The notes: generated by a model from the sequence alone, not told the origin. Positions 1-10,501 are shown, counted from the first letter of the stretch. The stretch is 64,000 nt of DNA from Lepidodermella squamata (GCA_047495785.1 JBLDXI010000021.1:806001-870000), one strand, 5' to 3'. Program-made: numbers and translations.

Positions 1-144
1 AACAAACGTGGCAAGCAGATCACATTCTGCATTGTAGCGAGATGATCAAGTTCAACAGAAAAGCATTAACGTGGTCAGTATTCGATCAAAGTCACAGGTA
101 AATCTGTCAGCTTTGCGATAGTAAGTCTTTGAAAATGTTGGAAT

Positions 145-660
145 TTACTGGACCGAAGCGGAGAGACGCTTTTCCTCGGCAATCTCAACGGCGGTTGGAA
201 GACGGATTTTCTCTTCTGGCTCAACATGCTGCAACTTGTTGGCTTCGAAACTTTCAATCTTCTGGCGAAGTTCGGCTTCACGTTTCTCGTTTTCAATGTC
301 CTCCGGGGTAGGGAGAACGGTTTTCTCCTCAGGTTGAACCTTGTTCAAATTCTTCGCAGAAAACGATTCAATGCTGGTGCGGATTTCGATTTCACGTTTC
401 TCCGACTCGATGTCATCAACGGTTGGTAGACAGCTCTTCTCTACAGAGAGAACTGACTTGAGGGAAGGGCGTGAAGTGTGCTCAATCTCTGAGATGACAC
501 CTTCCTTGACTATTTCGGTTTTCTCCTGGATCAAATCGTCTCTGCTTGGCAACACATTTTTAATTTCGGTGGAAACTGGTCGGAGTTTCGGCTTATCAGA
601 TTCGGCAACTAGCTTAGCGATCACCTTGGCCTGTTCAGCATCAGCAGTGGTTGGTTCCAT
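145..660 (-). CDS. Multi-repeat beta-thymosin (actin-binding) protein
   Basis: A single-exon frame of 171 aa. It carries four beta-thymosin/WH2-type repeats with the typical pattern: hydrophobic LK-like segment, E-K, then LP-T-x-D/E-x-I-x-x-EK. The cores lie at about residues 25-50, 66-93, 104-131 and 142-166. In the family such repeats bind actin monomers (Drosophila ciboulot, C. elegans tetrathymosin). The first repeat is the most divergent (LPSRDDLIQEK); repeats 3 and 4 are closest to consensus. The start Met at 660 is preceded on the minus strand by AT-rich DNA with no clear acceptor, so it is taken as the true start. The frame ends just after repeat 4. The role as a cytoplasmic G-actin regulator is inferred from the family. 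Confidence 0.85.
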   Translation of the reverse strand: MEPTTADAEQAKVIAKLVAESDKPKLRPVSTEIKNVLPSRDDLIQEKTEIVKEGVISEIEHTSRPSLKSVLSVEKSCLPTVDDIESEKREIEIRTSIESFSAKNLNKVQPEEKTVLPTPEDIENEKREAELRQKIESFEANKLQHVEPEEKIRLPTAVEIAEEKRLSASVQ

Positions 661-1986
661 GTTTCAATGAAAAAATCTTGATTACAATAAGTTGGCTATC
701 AAAAACACATAACACATAATACAAAATAAGTATATGGAGACAATTAACAGAGGCTAAAATCTGCACCAATAAAGGATCACCGCCAACCGTCAGAATGTAG
801 AATTAAGTATCACCCATACAAAACCTTCCTATAGCCTATCATAGAACAACCCCAATTGCACGTGCGAGGTGACTAAATAGAGTCTTATGGTATAGGCGAA
901 CACATGCAAGTTCTTATTTATGTCAGCGATCATCATCAGGGTTGTTGAAAGAATAGAGGCCCTCGTCGCTTTCTGGCTCATTCGACGAAGTAATGAGGGA
1001 CACCCATCAGCATCAATGAATCAGGGATTATTCATTCTTCAATCTTCGATTTGCAGAGCGTTGATTGCCAACTGCAGAATGTATGAATATGGAATGCGCA
1101 AAGCTGGAGAAACGTTAGGGACCTTTAGTAGAAATCCGGTTCTGAACACCTGGATGACAGCGCGTAGAACAACCAACAAAGGTCGAGGGTCGAGGGTATA
1201 GGAACATTTCGCGGGCATTCAAAAACTCCGCATTAGCGACTGGGAATAACAAATAAAATATGTTTGAAAATTGAGCTGAGCAATTATGTGCACAGAAAAT
1301 TTCTTGTTGGTGAAGGTCAGGTTACGAAGGAATACAAAAATCTACGCTCGAGAGGCTCCTCCTAGCTGCTTTGAGTTTCGCGGTGCCCGCGATTCGAACG
1401 CTGTTCTGGTCGCTGGCTGTTGGCCAAAAGTCGAGTGTTCCCCATTCCTTCTTATGGTAACCGTTCATGCAATTCGATTAACAGTGATCAATCGCTTATA
1501 TTTGTTATATCACTATTCAGCAGTTCAAGGGCTGGCTTTCGACAGCGAGCATTAAATAATTAGCCGCAAGATAACTAATCAGGGCGCATAATTGATTGAT
1601 TAACCGACTCTCGACTCTAGTAATATCACACCCGATTTGGTGGTTATCTTGCGGGGAATTTTCATGTCGAATCTGATCTCTCATTAGATAATACTTATGG
1701 CGAATGCATGTTAGCGATCTGGTGACAAAACTCCCAGCTTAGGGAATAGGGAACTTCAAATTCATTTTGACTAAACGCGCATTTTCAACTTTTGAAGTCG
1801 TTATTTATCCATTTGTATGCTTTCCTCTGATCGAATGTGTTGCGGCCTAAATATATCTCTTTCCTTTGTGTGTAGCTCTTTCGAAAGACGCCTTTATTAT
1901 CCATGCGATTACTTATTTAATAACAAATATAAATTTTATGATGCTTGTTACGATACAAATATAGTATCTTATATAGCAAGATTGCA
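661..1986. other. Intergenic region, no supported gene
   Basis: About 1.3 kb between divergent genes: the thymosin-repeat gene reads left and the TTC33-like gene reads right. Open frames of 60-95 codons occur but have no start context, no domain and no splice support. A perfect 12-nt inverted repeat lies at 1564-1575 and 1643-1654. The region presumably holds both promoters, but no clear TATA box or other core element is assigned. Confidence 0.6.
1564..1654. repeat. Short inverted repeat
   Basis: CCGCAAGATAAC at 1564-1575 recurs as its exact reverse complement at 1643-1654, enclosing 67 nt. It could be a remnant of a small non-autonomous element or chance. No target-site duplication is evident. 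Confidence 0.4.
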
Positions 1987-2688
1987 ATGAAGATGAAAGT
2001 TTCATTTTCTGTTCAAAAAGCCGAAAAGCGAGGGAAGCCTATTGAGCAATCATGGAAATCCGACGATGATTCCGATTCTGCTGCGCCTAGTGAAGCGCCA
2101 TTCGACTGGCATGCAATGGCAAAAGATGCTAAGCGTCAGAAATTAAATTCAGCTGATAACTCCTTCGAAAAATTGAAGAACGAAGGCGAAGATTTGGCAT
2201 CACGTGGGAAATATCCCGAGGCCATTCAATGCTTTCAACAAGCTATTATTGTTTACCGCCCAGAAGTAGATGACGTATGTCCTGTCCACGAAATGCTCGC
2301 TCAGATTTTCATCGAAACTGATAGACCGATAGATGCTATTAGCAGCGCTAGAAATGCGATTTGTCTGAGGCCAAACTGGTATATCGCCCTTCAAACCTTA
2401 GGGAGAGCGCAGCTCAATATCGGTGAAATCAAATCAGCTGTGCGATCTTTTTCCAAAGCTGCCCATTTAGCTCCATTCGATCGTGAGGTTTTCGACACCG
2501 ACTTGATTACCTCGTGGCAGCTGTTGAAGCGAAGTGTGGAGAAGCTGTCTAATCCACTTCCAGCCGTCGACTCTACCGAAGATCCCGGTAGTGATGTTTC
2601 CCAAAAATATTTCAGTGGATCATCAGCAGTTGTCCCGCCGGGTTATTCGGTCTTACGGTTACCTCAAACTGCTATTAAATATGACTGA
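1987..2688 (+). CDS. TTC33: TTC33-like tetratricopeptide repeat protein
   Basis: A frame of 233 aa from the ATG at 1987; an upstream in-frame TTG/AT-rich extension was not used. The order matches vertebrate TTC33: a short acidic N-terminus, an F-D-W-H motif followed by a basic K-R-Q-K stretch (around residues 38-50), then about three TPR units at roughly residues 58-170. The last units include the family-like string ALQTLGRAQLNIGEIKSAVRSF. The C-terminal tail is short compared with vertebrate TTC33 (262 aa). Its biochemical function is poorly known; TPRs suggest protein-protein contacts. It is the first gene of a tight same-strand cluster: the next ATG starts 57 nt after its stop, which suggests co-transcription. 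Confidence 0.75.
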   Translation: MKMKVSFSVQKAEKRGKPIEQSWKSDDDSDSAAPSEAPFDWHAMAKDAKRQKLNSADNSFEKLKNEGEDLASRGKYPEAIQCFQQAIIVYRPEVDDVCPVHEMLAQIFIETDRPIDAISSARNAICLRPNWYIALQTLGRAQLNIGEIKSAVRSFSKAAHLAPFDREVFDTDLITSWQLLKRSVEKLSNPLPAVDSTEDPGSDVSQKYFSGSSAVVPPGYSVLRLPQTAIKYD

Positions 2689-2717
2689 AGATAACTATTT
2701 TTACCGATAAAACTCAA

Positions 2718-2727
2718 TTTTTTTTAG
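2718..2727 (+). promoter_or_regulatory. Candidate trans-splice (or 5' UTR) acceptor
   Basis: A run of T residues followed by AG lies in the 57-nt gap between the TTC33-like stop and the next ATG (2746). It has the form of a 3' splice acceptor with no room for a donor after the upstream stop. This is what a spliced-leader acceptor inside an operon would look like. Inference only. Confidence 0.35.
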
Positions 2728-2745
2728 ACTTGTTAACTATTTGCA

Positions 2746-5181
2746 ATGGAACCAACTGAGGCTCAAAGCGATAGTGAATTTGTGATTAATACTATCCTCT
2801 CGAGCGTCAAATCAACGGATGAAGAGTCAAATGAAGTATAGTTTTTTCAATCATTTTATTTTTCAATTAATTCTTTACATTTTCAGAAGAAATCTGCCGA
2901 TGATGTTATAGCTAAGCTTGTCAATTTCTACGAGGAACGGCTGAATCGGCAGAAAGAGCAAATGAAAGACGAGTTCATGAAACTTTTAGCCGGAAAGGAA
3001 GACATCAAATCAGATACTGCGGCTTCTATCTCAGAAAAAGCTTGCAGCGTTAGCGCTAGCTCTGAAACTTGCAGCCAATGCCCGAAGGAAAGCGTTTGCG
3101 AGTCGAGTTCAACTTCGACCGAGACACCTGCAGAGGCTTCGACGACAAACTCCGCGGCTGAAGAAGATGTGATTGAAGTCGATATTCGCCCGTCGAGTTC
3201 TCAGCCGAAAATTCCACTTCTACACCTCGGCGGTGAATTTCCTTCTTCGCCACGTAAAGATCAGGAAGCAACGCCCACAAAAGAGCCCACCCAACCGCCG
3301 TTGCATGATATGAATTCTCATGTTTTGATGATGATGATGAATATGTTAGGTGGTGTTGGCGGCGTGAATCTCTTCGGCGATAAACCTGCTGAAAATGAGC
3401 CGGAAAAGCCCGAACCTGAACGCGAAAGTGCTACCCCGAAGCCTACGGTTAATGAAAATAACGAAGAGTCGGACTGTGAGGAGGAGATCGCCGCGGCTCA
3501 GCGAGACGACAATGTTCGCCAATCGTCAGAAAACGGAAATATCCGGCCAAATACTGGGACTTCGAATAATACTGATTACGACCCGGCTAATCCTCACTTT
3601 TTGAAACCACCTTCACCTAAAATTGACATCAATAATAATAACAATCAGCGCCATTACGATATGCCGCTGAGTGGACGTAACTCGCGTCGTGATAATGGTG
3701 ACTATTTATCTCCATCAACTTCCAGCGCCTCAATTCGTGTTCAAATGTATGAAAAACATCAGAAGCAAATCGCTGATCTGAAGGCGTATTACGAGGAAGA
3801 GCTCGACGAGTTGAAGGCGAAAGTCCACCAATTAGAAGAACAACAGCAACAGCAGCAGCATCGTTCGTCGATGTTTACGTCATCGCAATTCACAAATACG
3901 ACACCCTCGCCGAATAAGAACCGGCCGATGAATTTGTTGCAAAGCGCCGAGAAAGCGGATTTAGAGCGTGAATGCGCGTCACTGCGGCTTAAGGTGGACT
4001 GGCTGGAGCAGGCTTACAAGAACGCAACTCAACGTTTGAAAGACGCCGAAGTTCAGGTGGATGAACTTGCGACTAAGCTGAGCGGCTACACGCTACGCGT
4101 CGCAGATGCTAGCGGTGAAATCGAGGAGTTGCGCAACGAATGCCGGCATAAGGACGAAGAATTAGCTAGGCTGTTATCTCGGAATAACCGCCTTATGATG
4201 GAATGTGAGGAATCAGCTCGCATGCTGCAAATTAAAGATAAAAGCCTGGCGGAATCTGACGCGATGCTCAATCGGTTAATGCGAGAGTACCAATCGATGA
4301 GTAAAGATTTCGAATCGCTCAAGGCGAAGCACGAGTCATGCGAGGGTGTTATGCAAGACTCGAAGCAGGAATTGACAAATGCGAAACGTCAAATCAACAA
4401 AATGGCGTTTGAATTCAAAAGATTGGAACATGAAAATGATTTGTTGACTAAACGCTTGCAATTAACGACTTCGTTCAACGTCGCTGAGCGGTTTTCGACT
4501 CCGCCCATTTCGACCTCGCAATCAGCGTATCAAGTCCACGCGCCGTTGAGTGCTCGCGATTATCGAGAACGGGGCCAAAACGTGGCACCGGCCGGTTTGT
4601 CGTCGAGCGAGGCTCATAATGACCGCAAATTTGGCGGCGGGAAAGTTTCGTTCGGGGCTCCTTACGCTGTTAACCAGGATGATTCGAGCGATTCGACTGA
4701 TTTAGATCGCGATAATAGCCGGGTCAATGTTACCCCGCAAAAGGTTCAAATCTACCGCGATCAGGGCACCCAGGCCGCGTCTAGGGAGGACGAATCTGTT
4801 TTGTTACGAGCTGAACGTGAACTTTTCGGCAGTAAAAAGCGGAATAGCAATGAGGGAAACAGTAAAATGTCCCCTCGAAAATCGGGTATTGCAATTAGTA
4901 CGGAATTCGGACCGAGCGGTGGGAAAAATCGTATGGCTGGTATGGTCTCAGCCACCTTGAATGGGCCGACCAATGTTGAGCAGCAGTTCGATCGACTTTT
5001 GATTGAAAAGCAAAAAGTCGAGGCCAGTTTGAACCGGCTACCAGCTGTTCCCCACAATCAAACGATTCGGGCGAATAAAGAGCTGCTGGAGCATCAGCTC
5101 GAAGATATCGAACGTCGCTTGGCTAGTCTTCGTTTTCAGCTCAAAAAGTCGCATGTGATTCGGTCGAGCCTGAATGCTTAA
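2746..5181 (+). CDS. MPHOSPH9: Coiled-coil centrosomal protein, MPHOSPH9-like
   Basis: Two exons, 2746-2835 and 2887-5181, joined in phase 0 over a 51-nt intron ending TTTTCAG; 794 aa. The N-terminal third is acidic, Ser/Pro/Glu-rich and probably disordered. A short coiled coil with a polyQ tract lies near residues 315-345, and a long coiled coil at about 385-560. The C-terminal ~65 residues (QFDRLLIEKQKVEASLNRLP..., ending in KKSH-VIRSS) resemble the conserved end of M-phase phosphoprotein 9, a distal-centriole protein that works with CP110-CEP97 in ciliogenesis. The assignment rests on that C-terminal signature recalled from the family and on the coiled-coil layout. Other centrosomal coiled-coil proteins remain possible. 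Confidence 0.6.
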
Positions 5182-5220
5182 AAAGCCTGCCTTAATAATT
5201 GATTAACCGAGCACTATATT

Positions 5221-5595
5221 ATGCAATCACCTGTTCGTAAAAAGAAGCCAGAATTTTTGCCGATGTTGATGCACGCCATTTTTGCTGCTGCATTGCTATC
5301 TCTTGTGATAAAAATCTTATGCATAATTTGTTGTATCTCTTTATATTTTTCATGCTCCAATGAATTTACATTGGAGGAGTCGCCAAAAATCTGGGTAACA
5401 AAACCATGGCTTATTTCTGGTCAAGTTGAAAAAAACACTCTGTTCGTTGATTCCGTAGTGCACTTGAGGTTGTAATTTCTTAACGAATTTTTATTGACTT
5501 TTCTTATTATTTGGTTTCTTTTTCTCAGAATTTCACTTGGAATAGTATTACGTAATAAAATTGTTGGAGCACTAGTAAATTTTTGTTGTTTTTGA
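5221..5595 (+). CDS. Small single-pass membrane protein, unknown
   Basis: The ATG at 5221 is 39 nt after the previous stop. The proposed model has two exons, 5221-5468 and 5529-5595, with a 60-nt GT...CTCAG intron; without splicing the frame stops at 5475. The product is about 104 aa: a basic N-terminus (VRKKKPEF), a hydrophobic segment at roughly residues 15-42 rich in Ile/Leu/Cys, then a soluble tail. No family is recognised. It sits third in the cluster, 26 nt before the POLD4 ATG. The cluster position and consistent phase favour a real gene, but the splice is a prediction. Confidence 0.45.
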
Positions 5596-5603
5596 TAGGC
5601 TAA

Positions 5604-5615
5604 TTATTTTTGTAG
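5604..5615 (+). promoter_or_regulatory. Candidate trans-splice acceptor before POLD4
   Basis: TTATTTTTGTAG ends 6 nt before the POLD4 ATG at 5622 and lies within the 26-nt gap after the upstream stop. It is a canonical acceptor with no cis donor in the gap, as expected for a downstream operon gene that is trans-spliced. Inference only. Confidence 0.4.
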
Positions 5616-5621
5616 CGAAAA

Positions 5622-6098
5622 ATGCCTCCAAAAAAGACCTCGATACCAGTAAGTAAGCAGGTGAAGCCGGTTTATGGGAAAGTTCAGAAGAAATCGGCGC
5701 CCTCAACACCTCGATCTCAGACATCTAAGAAGCCTATGTTACTCACCCCAGCCTCATCGACGAAAAAACCGACCCCTCAAACGCCTACAACGTCTCGGGC
5801 GCATCACTTGCCGCAAACTCCCCCTGATACCCCTTTGAAATCAGCAATTTCTGGTATACATTTTTGCGGTTTTAATAAATCCTTATTGAATAATTTTATT
5901 ATAGATTACGAAGCTGAAATTCTGCACAAGTTTGACTTCGATTGGCGTTTCGGCCCCGTTTCAGGCATTTCTCGATCTCGCCGCTATCTACGAGCCCTTC
6001 ACACAGGAGCATTCGAACCGCCTAAAATCGTCATGGAAATCATCGAACGGGTCGGACCCGAGGCTGATCGAAACATCTGGGCATCTTATCAATTTTGA
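5622..6098 (+). CDS. POLD4: DNA polymerase delta subunit 4 (p12)
   Basis: Two exons, 5622-5853 and 5905-6098, joined G|AT to give an Asp; 141 aa. The intron is 51 nt with no stop, so a retained-intron form of 158 aa would also be open. The C-terminal half matches POLD4: L-x-x-FD-x-x-W-R/Y-GP-x-x-GI-x-R-x-x-R-x-x-RA, then EPP and a terminal W-x-x-Y. The Lys/Pro/Thr-rich N-terminus is longer than in the 107-aa human protein. POLD4 is the smallest pol delta subunit and tunes processivity and PCNA contact during DNA synthesis and repair. No convincing PIP box is seen in the basic N-terminus. It is the last gene of the tight + strand cluster. Confidence 0.85.
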   Translation: MPPKKTSIPVSKQVKPVYGKVQKKSAPSTPRSQTSKKPMLLTPASSTKKPTPQTPTTSRAHHLPQTPPDTPLKSAISGIHFCGFNKSLLNNFIIDYEAEILHKFDFDWRFGPVSGISRSRRYLRALHTGAFEPPKIVMEIIERVGPEADRNIWASYQF

Positions 6099-6255
6099 AT
6101 TTTTTCTAATTGTGCAAACCGGAAAAAGACAATTCTAGCCAGATTCATATATATATATTTGCTCATAGAAAAAAACGGACAAAAATGAATGCAAAATTTA
6201 TCGTTTATTTGTTTAACCTCAATTAAATTGAAAGGTGAAATAATAAAATTGCTCG

Positions 6256-7599
6256 TTATTTCCGTCTGGGTTTTTTCGCCCGTGGCGACATTTTCGTTTG
6301 AGACGTGATGTCCTTTGCGATTTGATCGCGTTTATCAACTTGATCGGCTGATTCATCGACAAGTTGATTCAAGGCAGAATTATTATTGCTGCTGCTGCAG
6401 AGGATAGCGCCGATTTTTAAGGAGGAAGTGTTGCGAGGAAGTAGCTCTTTGCGATCGACGCTGAAGTTGTGCAAAACACACGCGGCTAAAACCGCAGTTT
6501 TAATATCATCTTCGGACTCGTCACCAGTGCCCAAGGCCACAAGACGAGGGAAGCGTCTGAGTAACTGCCGATGGGCCTCGCGCACTGTCACCCCGGCAAC
6601 ATGGCTGAGGTGGCTATTGAACATTTTTTCCGCCAGTAATTGCTCTCCCGTCGCCTGCGACAAACTTCCGGCAGGGAAGCGTGCAATCAACCACGGCAGT
6701 GATTTCGCCCGTATTTGCGGGGCTAAAATATGCGAGTCGCTAGGCAACAAATCTGCGCGACTTTTTTCAGACGACAGCTTTTGAAAGATTTTCGTTTCTT
6801 GAAAAACCTTGGCCAAATCGCCAGCATCCGCGGCGATGACACATGCCGAGTCAATGAAGCGTAGCCTATGATCGACTATGCCTTGTAAATAGGCGGAACT
6901 TGACCCGAGAGATGTCCATCCTATAACGCCAACAACGCCTCTCAGGCCGAAACTTTCGCTAAACAGGCAATCGGCGTGTTTTTGAGCGGCGTCTCGCTTC
7001 GTTGGAAAATAAATTAATTGAGCCGAGACTGTAGCAATTGCCTTTAAGGCGACTTGAACAATCCTTTTCGCAGTACTTGGCGATGGCAGGTCGAAAATCT
7101 GGGCCAGACTTTCCCAGGTTTCGGTCGAGCCTAAATACCTCAGACCGATTTGAATAGTTTTCAGCGGGTCGATTCTGACGTCATCGTAAGATATCGTATT
7201 CCGCGACAAAGCACCACATCCGGTTAATAAACGTAAAAAATCGTCGATTGAACGGTTAGATATGCGAAATTCGTTGAGTTGAAGCCGCTTCTCGTCGATT
7301 TCGTCAGTTTTTAAGGCGGCAACAGGTTGCGGAATCACCATGTGTTGAGGCACGGAGTTTTGAGGCGTAAATTCGTCGCCGTTCAATTCATCTTCATCAT
7401 CCGAGGAAGATGAACTAGAAACGAGTTCGTGCAGCTCCTGGAGTCGTTTAGCGACGGCTAGGTAGTAAAGAGGCGACGAATCAAGGCACAAACCCAGGGC
7501 GAATAGTGGACTAGCTTCAATTTCCATGTCGTCAAAGGCGGATGGGGCGACGCCGGCTAATGAAGGCGGCAGCATGGTTTGAGGAATGAACCGCCTCAT
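6256..7599 (-). CDS. HARBI1-like domesticated transposase (DDE_Tnp_4)
   Basis: A single-exon frame of 447 aa. An acidic, low-complexity N-terminus (poly-Ser/Asp near 61-75) is followed by a helix-turn-helix-like segment (about 145-185), then a PIF/Harbinger DDE domain (about 210-385). The expected G-x-I-D-G-T is GVIGWTS (residues 224-230), so the first catalytic Asp is Gly. The second (Asp261), the third (in PSDSHIL, about Asp288) and the final Glu (VREAHRQLLRRF, about Glu341) appear kept. The C-terminus is a basic K/R tail resembling a nuclear signal. The frame is intact and intronless, and no terminal inverted repeats flank it. This suggests a host gene that kept the fold but lost transposition activity, as in HARBI1 or ALP1-like proteins. 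Confidence 0.75.
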   Translation of the reverse strand: MRRFIPQTMLPPSLAGVAPSAFDDMEIEASPLFALGLCLDSSPLYYLAVAKRLQELHELVSSSSSSDDEDELNGDEFTPQNSVPQHMVIPQPVAALKTDEIDEKRLQLNEFRISNRSIDDFLRLLTGCGALSRNTISYDDVRIDPLKTIQIGLRYLGSTETWESLAQIFDLPSPSTAKRIVQVALKAIATVSAQLIYFPTKRDAAQKHADCLFSESFGLRGVVGVIGWTSLGSSSAYLQGIVDHRLRFIDSACVIAADAGDLAKVFQETKIFQKLSSEKSRADLLPSDSHILAPQIRAKSLPWLIARFPAGSLSQATGEQLLAEKMFNSHLSHVAGVTVREAHRQLLRRFPRLVALGTGDESEDDIKTAVLAACVLHNFSVDRKELLPRNTSSLKIGAILCSSSNNNSALNQLVDESADQVDKRDQIAKDITSQTKMSPRAKKPRRK

Positions 7600-8216
7600 T
7601 TGATGTGTAAAAAAATCTAAAAATTGAATTATTACAAAATTTAACTCAAATTTTCATCAGTTTTTTACTTTCTCCTTTTGGTCTTTAAAATAAATTTTAA
7701 TTAAATTTTCGAAGCGAATATTAAGTGCGCGTGATTATTTGTTTTATAGGAGGTGTGATTTCGAGTCACGAGACGCTGACGAGTATAATCGAAGTAATAA
7801 TTAAATTATTATCATCCCTTCGTGCGGAGAGGTCGGCGCGCCAGCGAGATAACGTAATGCAATAAATATGTAACGAGAGATTTCAGTCAGAGAAGATTTT
7901 TTCCGAAAAAAACAGACTGCGCAAAAATGAGGTAAAATAGAACAGTTTCTCTGTACACGTTGAAAAGATGAGATGAGAGAAGAGAAAAATATAACATTCA
8001 ATCGAGTAGCGAAAAATGAAATTATTTCCTTTTATTTTTCGCTCTCAATTTGTTTAACAAGCACGCATTTTTACGGTTATTTCTTTCAATTCACACGTAG
8101 TTCCGAGAGATAGATCGAGAAAAATATAGATTTTTTTTTATCTAAAATAAAAATAAAACTAGAGGTTAACAAATGAAATGATAATTGCGATTTTTTCATA
8201 ATAATTTATCGAAATT
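7600..8216. other. AT-rich intergenic region
   Basis: About 0.6 kb between two minus-strand genes: upstream DNA of the HARBI1-like gene and the 3' UTR of the MADF gene. It is AT-rich with short A/T runs. No conserved frame, RNA gene or repeat was seen. Confidence 0.6.
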
Positions 8217-9858
8217 TTAGCTATTATTAGCGCTACTGTGTAAGGCGGCGCCGAGCGATGACGCCGTTGAAAGCTTCGCGCCCACCGTCGATCTCGCTAA
8301 GGCGTGCAAATTCGACGACGGCGCCGCGCGTTTGAAGCGAGACGCCATCGCGGCGTGGCTGTGGTGCGAAAGGCCGATGTTGTTGTTGCTGCTGTGATTT
8401 GGCTGAGGCATCGAATTATTGTTGTTATTGTTGTGCGACGACGAAGAAGAAGCACTGGAAGACGCCGTTCGTTTCTCGTAGAGATCAACAAACCGTTTGA
8501 AAAGCTCCAATTTACGATTCTCCATCTCAATCACCGCGCTCATGAAACTCGACAGAGCATTGCCAACAACTTCACCCTGACCGCCGTTGTTAGCAGTGCC
8601 GTTCTGGTGATATGCGTTGCTGTTATTCGCGTTATTCACGCTCAAATCAGCGCCATTATGCGCCTCGTAGTCGTTGATAACGCTGGGGGATGTGAATTTT
8701 CGTTTCCTACGGTTAAGAAGGAGAGGACTGGCGAAGGCCCCGGCAACGGCCAGGTCGTCGTAATTCAGATCGTTAGCGCCATTCGTTTCAGTTTTCATGT
8801 CACCCGTCTCGCCGAAATCGTCAACATCGAGGTTGTTATCGAAATCGACCGGTTCACCGCCGTTGCGTTTACTGGCTATGCTATTCAGTTCCTGTTCAAA
8901 CGGCGTATCGCCTAACAGTTCTTGCAACTCGTTGAAATACGGAAATGTGATCATGGAAGTTTCAGAGCCGTTCAGCAGCCCAGCTGCTATGCGGCGTTTC
9001 TGCTCGCGAGCGCGCAGATAACGCGCTTTCATGTATCGGAATTTGTCCCAGCACTGCTTGCCGATAACTGTTATACCGTCGTAGTCGCTTAGTGCCTTCG
9101 CGATTTTGTTCCAGATTTCGGTTTTCCGGTACTTGGGATCTTCGATTTTCACGCGGAATTTTCCGTAGAGATCAAGCAGTTTCGCAATTTTTTCGCGTGT
9201 CCATTTAACCTACAAAAATGAGAAAATAAACAAATTAAAAAAACCTTATAAATCTCCTTTGAATCCCCAAAATCAGTTCCTCAAAAAGTCCAAAGTTGGT
9301 TATGGGACATTAAACTCAATCTACCAATATTATCTCAAGAATAGTGACACCCTACAAAAATAGGAATCGGAATCCTTTCTTGGGATCCATTTTTTGTCCC
9401 AATAAACGGGTCAAGGCTAATTACTAATTACTACCTATTATGTACTACAGTTTTCCTATGCGGATATATGGTTTTTAACCAACGTATAATTGTAGTCACC
9501 CCTCAGGATTTTTCGAAAATTAAGCAGCTACGACTTGGGTTTTTATTCCATTTACAAAGCTTTTGCTAAAAGTTTTAGGTACCTGCGAAATTCCCTGTCC
9601 ATCCTCGCCACTAAGCAAGTCGCTGTCGAAATCAGCGCCTGCGCTTGATAGGCCGCCACTGCCGCCGCCGACAGTCGTCGTTAGGTCGTTGTCGGAGCCG
9701 TTGAACGGCGAGCTGTTGCGAACGATACCGTTGCCGCCGAGGTGGTGGCGTGCCGCTGAAACTGAACCGCCGTTAACAACAGGCATGCCGGAGCTGAGAT
9801 CGAGAACGCTTTCGTCGAGTTGCGATGCAGCGAATTGTTTACCGCCAGATTTAAACAT
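8217..9858 (-). CDS. MADF-domain transcription factor
   Basis: Two exons: 9583-9858 (92 codons) and 8217-9209, joined in phase 0 across a 373-nt intron; 422 aa. Exon 1 encodes a Gly/Ser-rich leader. Exon 2 opens with a MADF domain (about residues 93-185): W-T-R-E-K-I-A-K-L-L-x-L-Y, then KTEIWNKIAKAL and KCW-DKFRYMKARY-like helices, related to Myb/SANT DNA-binding folds. Near residues 295-320 is a helix rich in Glu/Lys/Phe (AVIEMENRKLELFKRFVDLY) that may mediate oligomerisation. The tail is Ser/Asn/His-rich. MADF proteins (such as Drosophila Adf-1) bind DNA and regulate transcription. Continuing exon 1 without splicing ends at 9520, giving a short isoform if the intron is retained. The large CpG-rich block upstream may hold its control region. 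Confidence 0.8.
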
Positions 9859-10480
9859 TTAGAACATTGATCGGAAATGCGCGCACAGTTTCAAGTTCAA
9901 TCCGCCTTAATTATTGTAATCTCCGGCTTCGAAAAATAGCGCGTCTAATTAATTAAGGTGGACCTATTATATTAATAAAAGACAAAAAAATGATGTTTTT
10001 TCTGCGCGGCTTTGTTTTTGTAGCGATGAGTAGTATTGGGGCGGGGTTGATGATGTTGAGTAAGAGGGGGCGCTTTGGTCACAAAACAACACGAACAACA
10101 TAACAACAACAAGGAAACAAAAATAAGTCGGTCTATCTGCTATCATCGCTCTCTCTATCTTATTTTTGCGAGTCAACAGTTTTTGCTGCTCGGATGCTTT
10201 TTGTGCGCCGCCGTCTCTAGTCGAGTGTTGAGGATGCGGAAAACTAACTCGCTATAGCAGCAGCAGCCTAGACGACAAGAGAGAAGAAGGAACGACGACT
10301 TATTGTATTAATGCACGCGCGGCAAAAAGCGAGCGCGGAGGGCGGAATAAAAAGGTGGCGTGTTGGCTGGTTATGGCGCGGCGCGCGACACAACATGGTG
10401 CGGTTCATCGTCATCGTCGTTGTTTGACTAAGAAGAAAACGTGCGCTCATATAGTACGCCCCACTCCGCGCACGGTTCCA

Positions 10481-10501
10481 AGATGATGATGATGATGATG
10501 G
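10481..10501. repeat. (GAT)n microsatellite
   Basis: About seven GAT units in tandem inside the CpG-rich block. Confidence 0.9.

Noticed and set aside
920-1201. 93-codon + strand open frame
   Set aside because: No domain, no good start context, no splice logic and odd composition; it lies in the intergenic region between divergent genes.
1375-1400. Possible tRNA (B-box-like GCGATTCGAACGC, minus strand)
   Set aside because: The T-arm-like string has no matching acceptor stem or D-arm at tRNA spacing on either strand.
8304-8915. 203-codon + strand frame opposite the MADF exon
   Set aside because: Arg/Val-rich antisense shadow of Ser/Asn codons; the minus-strand MADF frame explains the region.
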